This document shows positions 41,135 to 50,594 of a stretch of 64,000 nt of DNA, in pieces. This stretch comes from Haloferax litoreum (GTDB lineage Archaea > Halobacteriota > Halobacteria > Halobacteriales > Haloferacaceae). The stretch spans positions 1,860,001 to 1,924,000 of the forward strand of contig NZ_WKJO01000001.1 of NCBI RefSeq assembly GCF_009674605.1. Reading direction: 5' to 3'. How positions within the stretch are numbered: position 1 is the stretch's first letter; the number at the start of each line of letters is the position of its first letter. The position numbers were made by a program, and so were the translations under genes. Below the pieces are notes generated by a model. It was not told where the DNA came from. It ran no database searches and saw nothing but the letters and a program-made list of their open reading frames with translations.

Positions 41135-42016
41135 ATGACCGAAACAACGCAGGTGTCGGTGGGTGAAACGAGAACGTCTACCGGGAGTCCGTGGGTATTT
41201 TTCGGTGTTACGTATTTCATCACGTGGTCGTTTTGGTTGGTCGCTATCGCACTCGGCATCTCGTTCGAAAGCGCCACAGGGTTGGTCTTGTTGCTCGCTG
41301 GACTCGCCGGCCCGGGTATCGCCGGTATCGGGTTCACGTACCTCGTCTACGGTGAGGAGGGCCGACGGGACTTCTGGAGACGCCTCACGGATGTCAGTCG
41401 AATTGGGGTCAAGTGGTTCCTCGTCATCTTGTTCCTCCCACTCGCGATTAACCTCGTGGGAGCAGTAGCGGATATCCTCCTCGGAGGGACCGGTGCAACG
41501 TGGAGTGAAGGCGTCAGAGGCTTCGCAGTGAGTCCGCTCGCGATACTTCCGGCGATATTCTTCGCGACGCTTCCACCGTTCGTCGAGGAGTTAGGATGGC
41601 GCGGCTACGTGTTAGACCGGCTTCAACTCCGCTGGAACGCCCTGACCGCGAGCGTCATCTTGGGTATCGTGTGGGCGGTGTGGCACCTCCCGTTGTTCTT
41701 CGTCGACGGGACGTACCAGTCGGGACTCGGCGTCGGGACACTGGAGTTCTGGACGTTCATGGTCGGGGTCGTCGGCCTCTCCGGGGCGTTTAGCTGGGTG
41801 TTCAACAACACTACTCGCAGTACGCTCGCAATCATCATCTTACACGGGATGGTCAACTTCACGGGTGAGATAATCGCGGTCACGCCGCGTGCCGACGCGA
41901 TTGCGACCGTCTCGTGGGTCGGACTGGTCGTGGTCCTCGCATTGGTCTGGGGCGCGAAGACGATGACCAGCGCGGACGAGGTACCGCGACCACCGCCGGT
42001 CGCTGTGAAACGGTAA
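41135..42016 (+). CDS. CPBP-family intramembrane metalloprotease
   Basis: This is a 293-residue protein with about eight membrane segments. Motif 1 is EELGWRGYVLDRL with Glu-Glu at about 151-152 and the Arg. Motif 2 is WAVWHLPLFF with His at about 184. Motif 3 is HGMVN with His at about 237 and Asn 241. All CAAX-protease/bacteriocin-processing (CPBP, Rce1-like) catalytic positions are present. The likely role is cleavage of a membrane substrate; haloarchaeal substrates are not known. The 247-bp upstream gap contains the hmgA fragment. Confidence 0.88.
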   Translation: MTETTQVSVGETRTSTGSPWVFFGVTYFITWSFWLVAIALGISFESATGLVLLLAGLAGPGIAGIGFTYLVYGEEGRRDFWRRLTDVSRIGVKWFLVILFLPLAINLVGAVADILLGGTGATWSEGVRGFAVSPLAILPAIFFATLPPFVEELGWRGYVLDRLQLRWNALTASVILGIVWAVWHLPLFFVDGTYQSGLGVGTLEFWTFMVGVVGLSGAFSWVFNNTTRSTLAIIILHGMVNFTGEIIAVTPRADAIATVSWVGLVVVLALVWGAKTMTSADEVPRPPPVAVKR

Positions 42017-42338
42017 ACAGTCTCGGTGGAGGGGCGCCGACCAGTGCGTTTCTGCCTCTCGCTCGTCGCCGCTCGCAACCTCATCGAGTGTGCCAGTCGG
42101 GTTCGGGGCTAGATGGTGCCGGTGCTTCCCGCATCGTTCTTTAGTTTCACTGGAGAGTCGACGCTTCGTTCGTGCGCCTCTCGTGCTCTAGCGCACTCCA
42201 TCGACCGATTCGGCGTCTCGCGTCTTCGTTCACTTTCACTCCGCACCCGTGGCTCGATTTTAATCCTTTCTCGCTGGTAGGTTCACAAGCGTCCGTCGGT
42301 GAGCACCCGCGGGCGTATCCACACTCCCACCCCAACCC
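42017..42338 (+). other. 322-bp intergenic region
   Basis: No convincing gene is seen. There is a pyrimidine-rich stretch near 42170-42240 and a TATA-like GATTTTAATCC near 42253, which is about 80 bp before the next small ORF. Confidence 0.4.
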
Positions 42339-42485
42339 ATGTCCGTACCCACCTCCAGTATCGACCCTGAATCGGACGACGACCACGACGTGCGGCGTCT
42401 CGCGCGAGGCCTACGACTCCTGAAGTTGGTACTGGGTGTCGTCGCCTCCGCACTCACCATCGCGAAACTCCTCGGGTACCTCTGA
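42339..42485 (+). CDS. Small membrane-associated protein (48 residues)
   Basis: The ATG at 42339 opens a 48-residue frame: an acidic N-terminus (MSVPTSSIDPESDDDHDVRR) followed by a basic turn and one hydrophobic helix (LLKLVLGVVASALTIAKLLG). The charge pattern suggests a single-pass membrane peptide. It converges with the DUF5817-like gene (22-bp gap). No family is known to me. Confidence 0.55.
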   Translation: MSVPTSSIDPESDDDHDVRRLARGLRLLKLVLGVVASALTIAKLLGYL

Positions 42486-42507
42486 AACGAAAGCCGACCT
42501 CGAACGC

Positions 42508-43047
42508 TCAGAGGACGCGGTACCGGCCGCCAGACTCGGACACCTCACCACGGCGGCGGAGTCTCTCCAGCACGTCGCGGGCTTTTTCGTCCGGGACCCC
42601 CTGTTCGCTCACCGCGGCCACGATTTCGTCCTCGGTCGGCCTGTCGCCGTTCCGAACTGCGTCTTTGACGGCAGTCACGCGGTCCACCGACCCAGACGAC
42701 GCGGCGCGCCCGTGTTTCGCCTGTTCGCCAGCATCGAACACTTTGTCGGCGTCGAGTCCCGACTCTTCGAGGTACTCGCGGTCGTCGATACCCGACTCGT
42801 CGACCTGTCTGTCGAGTTCCGAGACGTGTGCCACCTGCGCGAACGCCTCGCTGTCGCCGTGTTTCTTCGCCAAGAGCGCCGCCCGCGCCTGTCTCGCGGC
42901 GTCACGGTCTTCCGACTCGAAGAACCGCCGAAGTCTCTTCGTCTGGTGTCGCGTGCCGCACCGCGGGCACGTCGCCGTCTTCGACTCCTGTGGGTTCGAG
43001 AGCAACCACATGTTCGCACAGTCCGTACACCCGACCACCGCGTACAT
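42508..43047 (-). CDS. DUF5817-like zinc-binding protein
   Basis: I chose the ATG at 43047 (MYAVVGCTDCANMWLLSNPQ); the frame extends upstream across the cupin promoter, which is unlikely. The 179-residue protein starts with a zinc ribbon C-x2-C ... C-x2-C (GCTDCANM..., TCPRCGTRH). A basic helix (QTKRLRRFFESEDRDAARQA) follows, and then a C-terminal winged-helix-like part (PTEDEIVAAVSEQGVPDEKA, RDVLERLRRRGEVSESGGRY). The combination suggests a nucleic-acid-binding protein. The family name is from memory. Confidence 0.75.
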   Translation of the reverse strand: MYAVVGCTDCANMWLLSNPQESKTATCPRCGTRHQTKRLRRFFESEDRDAARQARAALLAKKHGDSEAFAQVAHVSELDRQVDESGIDDREYLEESGLDADKVFDAGEQAKHGRAASSGSVDRVTAVKDAVRNGDRPTEDEIVAAVSEQGVPDEKARDVLERLRRRGEVSESGGRYRVL

Positions 43048-43109
43048 ACTCGTGAGTTGCCCGTCATCTGATTTGAACGTTCGGGGGCGTGACTGGGTCA
43101 CGCCCGTCG

Positions 43110-43117
43110 GTTTTATC
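43110..43117 (+). promoter_or_regulatory. TATA-like box of the cupin gene
   Basis: GTTTTATC is centred about 27 bp before the cupin ATG at 43141. Confidence 0.5.
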
Positions 43118-43140
43118 TCGGCAGCGAGTGGCCTGTCACC

Positions 43141-43485
43141 ATGGACCGCATCTCCATCGACGACGTTGAACCAACCGAAGCGGCGGACGACGTGTACCTC
43201 GCACTCCTCGCTGGCGGCGACGAGATGAACGTTCAGCACTTTCGTATCGAACCCGGCGCGTCGGTTCCAGTTCACGACCACCCGCACGAACAGGTGGGGT
43301 ACATCGTCGCTGGCGAATTGACCTTCGTTGCGGGCGACGACGGCGAGGAAATCGTCGTCGGCCCCGGCGACTCGTACTCACTCGCGGGTGGCGAACCGCA
43401 CGGTGCAGAGAACCGTGGCGACGAGACGGTAGTCGGTATCGACGTGTTCTCACCACCCCGAGACAACCCCCCGTGGATGGACTGA
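43141..43485 (+). CDS. Cupin-domain protein
   Basis: This is a 114-residue single cupin. Motif 1 is P-V-H-D-H-P-H-E-Q-V-G-Y-I-V-A-G-E (His at about 45, 47 and 49), and motif 2 is PGDSYSLAGGEPHGAEN, so metal ligands are in place. The end FSPPRDNPPWMD is typical of small haloarchaeal cupins annotated as sugar- or quercetinase-like. The reaction is unknown. Confidence 0.85.
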   Translation: MDRISIDDVEPTEAADDVYLALLAGGDEMNVQHFRIEPGASVPVHDHPHEQVGYIVAGELTFVAGDDGEEIVVGPGDSYSLAGGEPHGAENRGDETVVGIDVFSPPRDNPPWMD

Positions 43486-43639
43486 CGAGCAGACACACAT
43501 TCGACCCACGGGCGACCGTTTCTCGTGCTTGTGAGTGTCACACATCCACCACTGTGAGGGAGAAAGCATTTATCAATAGGTTGTAACTATCTAACCGACA
43601 GTAGTCCCTAACTATGCCCTCCCCCCGCGTATATCAACT

Positions 43640-44233
43640 ATGGATAGCGTCCAGCCTGCCGAACGACCTGCTGACGACGGTACGTCACAGGCGGCGATGA
43701 GCCGAGTCGCACTCTCGCGAGAGCCGTGGCTCTGGGCGTTCGTCGGTCTGTGGGCACTCTTCGTCAGTGGCCTCCACTTCGGTGGGCTGGCCTACGGCAT
43801 CTACACGAAGATTTGGTGGTGGGACCTGCTGACACACTCCCTGTCGGGGTTCGGCGTCGCTGGCGTGTTGTTCCTCGTCTTCCCGCGGACGTTCGACGGG
43901 AATCGCGCTCCAGTCGTCGTCGCCGGCATCATCTTCGCCATCGGTGCAGGCTTCGAACTGTACGAGTACCTGTTCAAGGACTTCTGGTACGGGTGGTCGG
44001 CAGCGTACTACGCTGAAGACACCGCCACTGACCTCGTCGTCGACGTCCTCGGCGCACTCGCGTTCGTCGTCCTCGTCGACGGCGTCGTTCAGTTCACGAG
44101 TGATGCGCAGCGTCGACCCGACTCCCAACCGCCGGGCAACCACGCGAACATTCGGTCTGACGGCGGTGGTGCGTCAGTTCGCTCTGGCGATGACGCCAGT
44201 TCGTCCGGCGACGACGCCCCGTCGCGGCGGTGA
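43640..44233 (+). CDS. Membrane protein, paralog A of a tandem pair
   Basis: This is a 197-residue protein (or 178 from Met 20) with four membrane segments and a hydrophilic Ser/Gly/Asp-rich C-terminal tail of about 50 residues. Key segments are YTKIWWWDLLTHSLSGFGVA, VVVAGIIFAIGAGFELYEYL and FKDFWYGWSAAYYAEDTATD. The conserved W-W-W-D, H-x3-S-G-F-G-V-A, F-E-x-Y-E and E-D-T-x-x-D residues could form a polar cluster in the membrane. The pattern is loosely YjdF/DUF2238-like; the function is unknown. ATTTATCAATAG upstream (about 43568) may be its TATA box. Confidence 0.75.
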   Translation: MDSVQPAERPADDGTSQAAMSRVALSREPWLWAFVGLWALFVSGLHFGGLAYGIYTKIWWWDLLTHSLSGFGVAGVLFLVFPRTFDGNRAPVVVAGIIFAIGAGFELYEYLFKDFWYGWSAAYYAEDTATDLVVDVLGALAFVVLVDGVVQFTSDAQRRPDSQPPGNHANIRSDGGGASVRSGDDASSSGDDAPSRR

Positions 44234-44402
44234 CGCTCTCTCCTCTCCGACTCTGCGTTAAATTAACCCACGACCTGTTTCTCGCGGGGGATAACGTACA
44301 TATTCCCGATTCACTATCACCCAATATGGACCCGTACAGCACCCGTCCTCCACGGCGGATACCAGACACCCCGAACAGCGCTCTGCGCCCCACCCGCCTC
44401 GA

Positions 44403-44837
44403 ATGCTGAGACAGACGTGGGAGCAGATGGTGGCACCGCGCTGGGAAGAACGTCCGCGAGAGATGGCTATCGTCGCCACGTGGGGCGGTGCAGTCACCCT
44501 CACTCACTTCGTGAGCATGGCGTTGTACCTCTACACGAAGATTTGGTGGTGGGACATCTTTGTCCACGCCGCCTCCGGGTTCGGTGTTGCAGCACTGTTG
44601 TACGTCTTCAAACCGAGATTGCTCCGGTCGCCTATCGCCTTACTCGTGGTCCTCCCGATGGCCGTCGCCGCCATCGGCACGTGGTTCGAGGTGTACGAGC
44701 GACTCTTCACCGACTTCTGGGTCGAGTGGTCGATGGCATACTACCTCGAAGACACGGGCGTCGATATCGTCGCCGACACCGCCGGCGCGTTCGTCTTCGG
44801 ACTCGTTCGGCCGTTGTTCGACCTGCTTCGGCGGTGA
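44403..44837 (+). CDS. Membrane protein, paralog B of the tandem pair
   Basis: This 144-residue protein is clearly homologous to the preceding gene. It has LYTKIWWWDIFVHAASGFGV, GTWFEVYERLFTDFWVEWSM and AYYLEDTGVDIVADTAGAFV in the same order, but no hydrophilic tail. About four membrane segments are present. It is separated from paralog A by 169 bp with its own AT-rich region, so it may have a separate promoter. Confidence 0.75.
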   Translation: MLRQTWEQMVAPRWEERPREMAIVATWGGAVTLTHFVSMALYLYTKIWWWDIFVHAASGFGVAALLYVFKPRLLRSPIALLVVLPMAVAAIGTWFEVYERLFTDFWVEWSMAYYLEDTGVDIVADTAGAFVFGLVRPLFDLLRR

Positions 44838-44899
44838 GATGTCGCTCTTCGGGCAGTCGAAAGAAGAAATAGTCGAGGCCGGTTGGCCCCGGTGAGAGG

Positions 44900-45010
44900 G
44901 AGACTCGTTTACGCGAGTTCGTGAATGTATCCAGAAATCGAAGATTTCTGGCTGCTCAACGAACTCGTTTACGCGAGTTCGTTGATGTTGCCGAGCAGAG
45001 CTCGGCAGAC
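44900..45010 (-). repeat. Two extra copies of the icd 3'-terminal coding sequence plus hairpins
   Basis: On the minus strand, AACATTCACGAACTGGCGTAA ends icd (stop at 45023). It recurs as AACATCAACGAACTCGCGTAA (stop at 44969) and TACATTCACGAACTCGCGTAA (stop at 44909). The last two are both followed by ACGAGT. Between them lie the hairpins CCAGAAATC-GAA-GATTTCTGG (44930-44950) and GCCGAG-CAGAG-CTCGGC (about 44990-45006). The copies are 60 and 54 bp apart. Confidence 0.8.
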
Positions 45011-45022
45011 CCACTAACTGGC

Positions 45023-46276
<1,254 letters not shown>

Positions 46277-46302
46277 GAACAATCAGGGGTTTTCATTGCG
46301 GT

Positions 46303-46310
46303 GTAAAAGT
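46303..46310 (-). promoter_or_regulatory. TATA-like box of icd
   Basis: On the minus strand ACTTTTAC is centred about 30 bp upstream of the icd ATG. The region to 46398 is a divergent promoter shared with the asparaginase gene. Confidence 0.5.
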
Positions 46311-46367
46311 CCTGCCGTTCTCCCGCTCGTTCCGCAAATATCTCCGTCTTTCGTGGGTATTCGATAC

Positions 46368-46375
46368 GTTTACCC
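46368..46375 (+). promoter_or_regulatory. TATA-like box of the asparaginase-type gene
   Basis: GTTTACCC is centred about 27 bp before the ATG at 46399. Confidence 0.45.
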
Positions 46376-46398
46376 ACGACCTGCGAGTGCGCGTACGT

Positions 46399-47310
46399 AT
46401 GCGAATTATCCTGCACGGCGGCGCCGGTGGCGTCCCCGACGAACCCGAACCACGACAGGCCGTCCTCGACGACGCCGCAAACCGCGGGGTCGCGGAGTCA
46501 GACCCGCTTTCGGCGGTCGAAACCGCGGTCCGCGTCCTCGAATCCGACCGCCGGTTCAACGCGGGTGTCGGCGGCGCGGTGCAATCCGATGGCGTCGTCC
46601 GAACCGACGCCGGCCTGATGACGAGTGACCGCCGTGCTGGTGCCGCGGCCGGGATGGAGGGCGTCGAACACGCCGTCTCTGTCGCCCGGGCCGTCCTCGA
46701 AGATACACCGCACGTCCTGTTAGCGGGCGACCCTGCGGTCGATTTCGCGGCCGACGTGGGGGTCGAAACCGGTGTCGACCTGTTCACTGACGAGACGCGT
46801 GAGCGCTGGAAGGCCGCCGATGCACCGGACGGGTCGCCACGAGAACACCTCGACTGGCTTGCCGACCGATTTGGCGGTAGTACGAGCGACCCCACCGCAG
46901 AGGCGAGTGATGGACAGGTGCAGTCGACCGACTTGCCGGGACACGATACAGTCGGTGCCGTCGCAACCGACGGTGAGACGTTCGCGGCCGCGACTTCGAC
47001 CGGCGGCCGGTGGTTCGCGCTCGCCGGACGCGTCGGCGACGTGCCACAGATTGGCTCCGGGTTCTACGCCGCGCCCGCAGGTGCGGCGTCGACGACCGGC
47101 GCTGGCGAGGATATCGCTCGCGTGACGCTCGCCCGCCGAGCAGTTCGCCACCTCGAACACGGCCGTGACGCACAGACTGCCGCAGACCTCGCCATGGAGG
47201 AGTTCGGCGAACTCACCGGGTCGTCGGCAGGTATCATCCTCCTCGACGACGAGGGATTCGGGTCGGCGTTCAACTCCGACGGGATGCAGACGAGTACGGC
47301 GTCTCGGTAG
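46399..47310 (+). CDS. Isoaspartyl peptidase/L-asparaginase (Ntn hydrolase)
   Basis: I chose the ATG at 46399 (MRIILHGGAGGVPDEPEPRQ). The 303-residue precursor has the plant-type asparaginase fold. FNAGVGGAVQSDG and VRTDAGLMTSD lie in the alpha part. The autocleavage site GHDTVGAVATD has Thr 184 as the new N-terminal nucleophile. The beta part has TSTGGRWFALAGRVGDVPQI and GSGFYA. It hydrolyses beta-aspartyl peptides and/or asparagine. The linker before the cleavage site is low-complexity. Confidence 0.9.
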   Translation: MRIILHGGAGGVPDEPEPRQAVLDDAANRGVAESDPLSAVETAVRVLESDRRFNAGVGGAVQSDGVVRTDAGLMTSDRRAGAAAGMEGVEHAVSVARAVLEDTPHVLLAGDPAVDFAADVGVETGVDLFTDETRERWKAADAPDGSPREHLDWLADRFGGSTSDPTAEASDGQVQSTDLPGHDTVGAVATDGETFAAATSTGGRWFALAGRVGDVPQIGSGFYAAPAGAASTTGAGEDIARVTLARRAVRHLEHGRDAQTAADLAMEEFGELTGSSAGIILLDDEGFGSAFNSDGMQTSTASR

Positions 47311-47342
47311 TCTGGTCGGCACAGACGACGAGTCGCCACCAC

Positions 47343-47350
47343 GGTTTTTT
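47343..47350 (+). promoter_or_regulatory. TATA-like box of the SDR gene
   Basis: GGTTTTTT is centred about 27 bp before the ATG at 47374. Confidence 0.4.
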
Positions 47351-47373
47351 CGCTCCGGGCCATCTCACGTGAC

Positions 47374-48309
47374 ATGAGCGACTGGACTGCCGACGACGTA
47401 CCTGACCTCTCCGGGAAGACTGCCGTCGTCACCGGTGCGAACAGTGGCATCGGGTTCGAAGCGACGAAACTGTTCGCCGAGAAGGGCGCGCACGTCGTCA
47501 TGGCCTGTCGAAGCCTCGACAGGGGGAACCGGGCGATGGCAGATATCCGGGCCGACGTGCCGGCAGCGTCGCTGACAGTCGCCGAACTCGACCTCGCAGA
47601 CCTCGATTCGGTTCACCGCTTCGCCGACGAGTTCGCCGACGACCACGGGGCGCTCAACGTCCTCTGTAACAACGCCGGCGTGATGGCGATTCCGCGACAG
47701 AAGACCGAACAGGGTTTCGAGATGCAGTTCGGCGTCAACCACCTCGGTCACTTCGTGCTGACCGCCAGACTGTTCGCGCACCTCCGCGACACGCCGGGCG
47801 AGACGCGCATCGTCACAGTGTCGAGTGGACTCCACGAACGCGGTCGGATGAACTTCGACGACCTCCACGGCGAACGCGGATACGACGAGTGGGACGCCTA
47901 CGCCCAGAGCAAACTCGCCAACCTGTTGTTCGCGTTCGAACTCGACCGCCGCCTGACTGCGTCGGGTATCGACGACGTCGTGAGCGTCGGTGCACACCCC
48001 GGATACGCCGCGACGAACTTACAACTCCGAGGCCCCTCGGAGACTGGGTCGACCGCCCGGTTGTGGATGAGCAAACTTGCGAACGCCGTCTTCGCCCAGT
48101 CCGCTGAGATGGGGTCGCTTCCCCTCGTCTACGCGGCGACCGACCCGTCTGTCGAGAGCGGCGACTACGTCGGTCCGCAGGGTCTCTTCGACATGCGTGG
48201 CTATCCGGGGCCAGCAGAACCGAGTGAGCGAGCGAGAGACCAAGAGACGGCCGCGCGACTCTGGGAGGTTACGGAGACGCTGACTGACACCCGATTCCGA
48301 CTCGCGTAA
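47374..48309 (+). CDS. Short-chain dehydrogenase/reductase (retinol dehydrogenase-like)
   Basis: This is a 311-residue SDR. The cofactor loop is TGANSGIGFEA, with ACRSLDRG after beta-2 (Arg suggests NADP). NNAGVMAIP, the Ser of TVSSGLHERG and Y-A-Q-S-K (Tyr 176, Lys 180) complete the catalytic set. The long C-terminal part (VGAHPGYAATNLQLRGPSET and QGLFDMRGYPG) is typical of the retinol dehydrogenase/WWOX-like extended group. The substrate is unknown. Confidence 0.88.
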   Translation: MSDWTADDVPDLSGKTAVVTGANSGIGFEATKLFAEKGAHVVMACRSLDRGNRAMADIRADVPAASLTVAELDLADLDSVHRFADEFADDHGALNVLCNNAGVMAIPRQKTEQGFEMQFGVNHLGHFVLTARLFAHLRDTPGETRIVTVSSGLHERGRMNFDDLHGERGYDEWDAYAQSKLANLLFAFELDRRLTASGIDDVVSVGAHPGYAATNLQLRGPSETGSTARLWMSKLANAVFAQSAEMGSLPLVYAATDPSVESGDYVGPQGLFDMRGYPGPAEPSERARDQETAARLWEVTETLTDTRFRLA

Positions 48310-48386
48310 CGGCCGTCGGCGGGACACCATACCCACCGGTCCGAGAACCAGAATGCGGCGAGATAGCCAAATACTGCCGAGTGCTA

Positions 48387-48393
48387 TGGAGGA
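48387..48393 (+). promoter_or_regulatory. Shine-Dalgarno-like site GGAGGAA before the 146-residue gene
   Basis: TGGAGGAAC lies 3-9 bp before the ATG at 48396. Clear Shine-Dalgarno sites are uncommon in this window, where most genes look leaderless. It supports the 48396 start over an upstream in-frame TTG. Confidence 0.45.
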
Positions 48394-48395
48394 AC

Positions 48396-48836
48396 ATGAC
48401 ACGTTCGTCCATTGACGTTTCACAGACCTTCACAGACGCCATCGTTTCGACAGTCCGCACGACGCTCGGCGACTCCCTCCGAAGCGTGGTCTACTTCACC
48501 CGCGACGACTTCGAGACGCTCTACGTTCGACAGGACCTCTACGGCGGCGACGAGGAGAAGATTCGCTCGGTGAAAGGTGCCCTCGTCGAAAACGAGCGAG
48601 CAGCGTTCGGACCACAGGAGACCTACGGCACGACCGGAACGGACAGCGAGGGTTCCGAAGGGCCGGAGTTCGGCGAGTACGAGTTCACGCTTCGCGTGTT
48701 CTCGGACGGGTTCGTCGGCCGGGCCGTCGTCGGCGACCACGGCATCATCGTGACCACCGACGAACTCGAATTCTCGGAGTTCGAGGAGATGGAAGTGGCA
48801 ATCTGCCAGATACTCGAAGAAGAAACGACTGCCTGA
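48396..48836 (+). CDS. Conserved haloarchaeal protein (DUF7522-like), unknown function
   Basis: This is a 146-residue protein without signal or membrane segments. The order is a helix (FTDAIVSTVRTTLGDSLRSV), a strand pair (VVYFTRDDFETLYVRQDLY), a helix (EEKIRSVKGALVENERAAFG), then strands (YEFTLRVFSDGFVGRAVVGD, HGIIVTTDELEFSEFEEMEV) and a final helix. The fold looks alpha+beta and roadblock-like by eye. The family name is from memory; no function is known. Confidence 0.7.
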   Translation: MTRSSIDVSQTFTDAIVSTVRTTLGDSLRSVVYFTRDDFETLYVRQDLYGGDEEKIRSVKGALVENERAAFGPQETYGTTGTDSEGSEGPEFGEYEFTLRVFSDGFVGRAVVGDHGIIVTTDELEFSEFEEMEVAICQILEEETTA

Positions 48837-48897
48837 GTGGCGGACGAGGCCACCGAACCGACGGTCGCTCGTGCCCGACGCACAGCCAAGCAATTCG

Positions 48898-48905
48898 TTT
48901 TTGTA
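48898..48905 (+). promoter_or_regulatory. TATA-like box of the DsbA-family gene
   Basis: TTTTTGTA is centred about 27 bp before the ATG at 48928. Confidence 0.5.
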
Positions 48906-48927
48906 ACCGTGTTCAATACGAGTGTGT

Positions 48928-49560
48928 ATGGACGACCCTGAGGCAGACAGTATCACCGTCTACTCCGACTACGTGTGTCCCTTCTGTTATCTCGGACGCG
49001 AGTCGCTGAAGCGGTATCAGGAGACACGTGACGAGGCACTCGACATCGACTGGCATCCGTTCGACCTGCGGAGTCAGAAGCGTCGCCCCGACGGAAGCAT
49101 CGACTTCTCTGTGGACGATGGGAAAGACGAGGACTACTACGAACAGGCGAAACAGGGCGTCCGTCGCCTCCAGGACCGGTACGACGTCGAGATGAAGCAG
49201 GAGATTGCAACCGACATCGACTCCCTGCCCGCACAAGTCGCGTCCTACTACGTCAAGCAACACTACGACAACGAGACGTGGCTTGCGTTCGACGTGTCCA
49301 TCTTCGAGGCACTCTGGCAAGAGGGCGAAGACATCGGAGACGAAGCGGTCCTCGTGGAACTCGCCGAAGAGGCAGGTGTCGCGGGCGACGAGATTCGGTC
49401 CGCGTTGGACGACGACACACTCTTCGACGAAGTCCGTGAGCAGTTCGCCGAGGCCCAGCGACACGGCGTCACCGGTGTTCCCACGTTCGCGTACGACGGA
49501 TACGCCGCCCGGGGAGCAGTGCCGCCGGAGCATCTGGAACGACTCGTCGAAGGAGTCTGA
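48928..49560 (+). CDS. DsbA-family oxidoreductase (FrnE-like)
   Basis: I chose the ATG at 48928 (MDDPEADSITVYSDYVCPFC). The 210-residue thioredoxin-fold protein has the redox motif C-P-F-C (Cys 17 and 20) followed by YLGRESLKRY. The inserted helical domain and the cis-Pro loop GVTGVPTFAYDGYAARG are those of FrnE-type DsbA proteins. No signal peptide is present, so it acts in the cytoplasm. Disulfide exchange or protection from oxidative stress is likely. Confidence 0.88.
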   Translation: MDDPEADSITVYSDYVCPFCYLGRESLKRYQETRDEALDIDWHPFDLRSQKRRPDGSIDFSVDDGKDEDYYEQAKQGVRRLQDRYDVEMKQEIATDIDSLPAQVASYYVKQHYDNETWLAFDVSIFEALWQEGEDIGDEAVLVELAEEAGVAGDEIRSALDDDTLFDEVREQFAEAQRHGVTGVPTFAYDGYAARGAVPPEHLERLVEGV

Positions 49561-49648
49561 GCCGTTTCTCGACGGTTGTTCTGGTCTCGCAATCTGATAT
49601 CCCACCCACCAGCCTAGGTTAATCATGTTAGCTGTCGTAGATTTCACC

Positions 49649-49804
49649 ATGACCAAGCGACACCACCGCTGTAACCTCTGTGGAAAGGACTTCGACACCG
49701 GCGACAAACTGAAAGCACACGTGGAAAAGCGACACCCTAAAGAAGACGTTCGCTGGTGGGTCGTCGCCGAGAACCCCGAGAAAGACCTCAAGTTCTCCCG
49801 GTGA
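49649..49804 (+). CDS. Small C2H2 zinc finger protein (51 residues)
   Basis: The ATG at 49649 opens MTKRHHRCNLCGKDFDTGDK. A further ATG at 49625 is in frame and would add eight residues. The finger is C-x2-C-x12-H-x4-H (CNLCGKDFDTGDKLKAHVEK, then RH), followed by VRWWVVAENPEKDLKFSR. Both metal pairs are intact, unlike the finger at 34549. A nucleic-acid-binding role is plausible; haloarchaea carry many such micro-zinc-fingers. Confidence 0.75.
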   Translation: MTKRHHRCNLCGKDFDTGDKLKAHVEKRHPKEDVRWWVVAENPEKDLKFSR

Positions 49805-49832
49805 ACGTGGGGCGGGGCGAGTGGGTGTCCTC

Positions 49833-50474
49833 TCACTCGAGGTGCGTCTCGAACCAGTCGGCCGCGAGGTCGGCAACGTCCTCCAGTTGTCCCGGGCCTT
49901 CGAACAGGTGACCTGCACCCGGAATCACCTCCAGTGACTTTTCGCAGTCGAGGCTCTCGTACGCGTCGCGGTTGAGACTGAGGACGGGTTCGTCAGCGCC
50001 ACCGACGACGAACATCGTCGGTGCGGCCACGTCTGAGAGACGCTCTTCGGCGAGGTCGACGCGACCACCCCGAGAGACGACGGCGTCGGTCTGGCCACCG
50101 AGTTCCGCCGCCGCGAGCAGTGCCGCCGCCGCGCCCGTACTCGACCCGAAGTACCCAATCTTCAGGTCGCGCGTGTCATTTCGACCCCGAAGCCAATCGG
50201 TCGCCGAGAGGAGTCGCTCTACCAGCAACGGAATGTCGAACCGTGTCTCGTAGGTCTGGTCTTCTTCTTCGGTCAAGAGGTCGAATAGGAGTGTCCCGAC
50301 GCCGCGTTCACGGATGACGTCCGCGACGTAGTTGTTCCGTGGACTCTTTCGACTGCTTCCACTGCCGTGCGCGAAGACGACGAGGCCGGACGCACCCGTG
50401 GGAATCCCGAGGTCACCTTCCAGTTCGACGCCGTCGGCGGGTATCGTGACCGGTGTCGGTGTCGTGTCAGCCAT
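49833..50474 (-). CDS. Dienelactone hydrolase-like alpha/beta hydrolase
   Basis: I chose the ATG at 50474 (MADTTPTPVTIPADGVELEG). The 213-residue protein begins LGIPTGASGLVVFAHGSGSS and has the nucleophile elbow G-Y-F-G-S-S-T-G-A-A (Ser). The acid lies in VVGGADEPVLSLN, and the His in IPGAGHLFEGPGQ. This compact form matches the dienelactone hydrolase-related group. The substrate is unknown. The gene diverges from the 2-oxoacid dehydrogenase cluster. Confidence 0.82.
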   Translation of the reverse strand: MADTTPTPVTIPADGVELEGDLGIPTGASGLVVFAHGSGSSRKSPRNNYVADVIRERGVGTLLFDLLTEEEDQTYETRFDIPLLVERLLSATDWLRGRNDTRDLKIGYFGSSTGAAAALLAAAELGGQTDAVVSRGGRVDLAEERLSDVAAPTMFVVGGADEPVLSLNRDAYESLDCEKSLEVIPGAGHLFEGPGQLEDVADLAADWFETHLE

Positions 50475-50576
50475 ACGAACTGATCCGTCGCCGACTGACT
50501 TATTTCTGTACGGTAGCGGCCCTGTAGGCGGCGATTTTGGTATTTTCAGGTGGACAGATGTTCGGGTATTACACAA

Positions 50577-50589
50577 TTAATGTTAATAG
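50577..50589 (+). promoter_or_regulatory. TATA-like region of the 2-oxoacid dehydrogenase cluster
   Basis: TTAATGTTAATAG lies 27-39 bp before the ATG at 50616, within an AT-rich island in a GC-rich genome. Confidence 0.5.
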
Positions 50590-50594
50590 AATAT

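Noticed and set aside
44326-44406. Short upstream ORF ending over the start of membrane paralog B
   Set aside because: Only 26 codons, Arg/Pro-rich, and the overlap may be chance. No evidence of translation.
44839-44895. 18-codon ORF directly after membrane paralog B
   Set aside because: Too short to support without conservation data.
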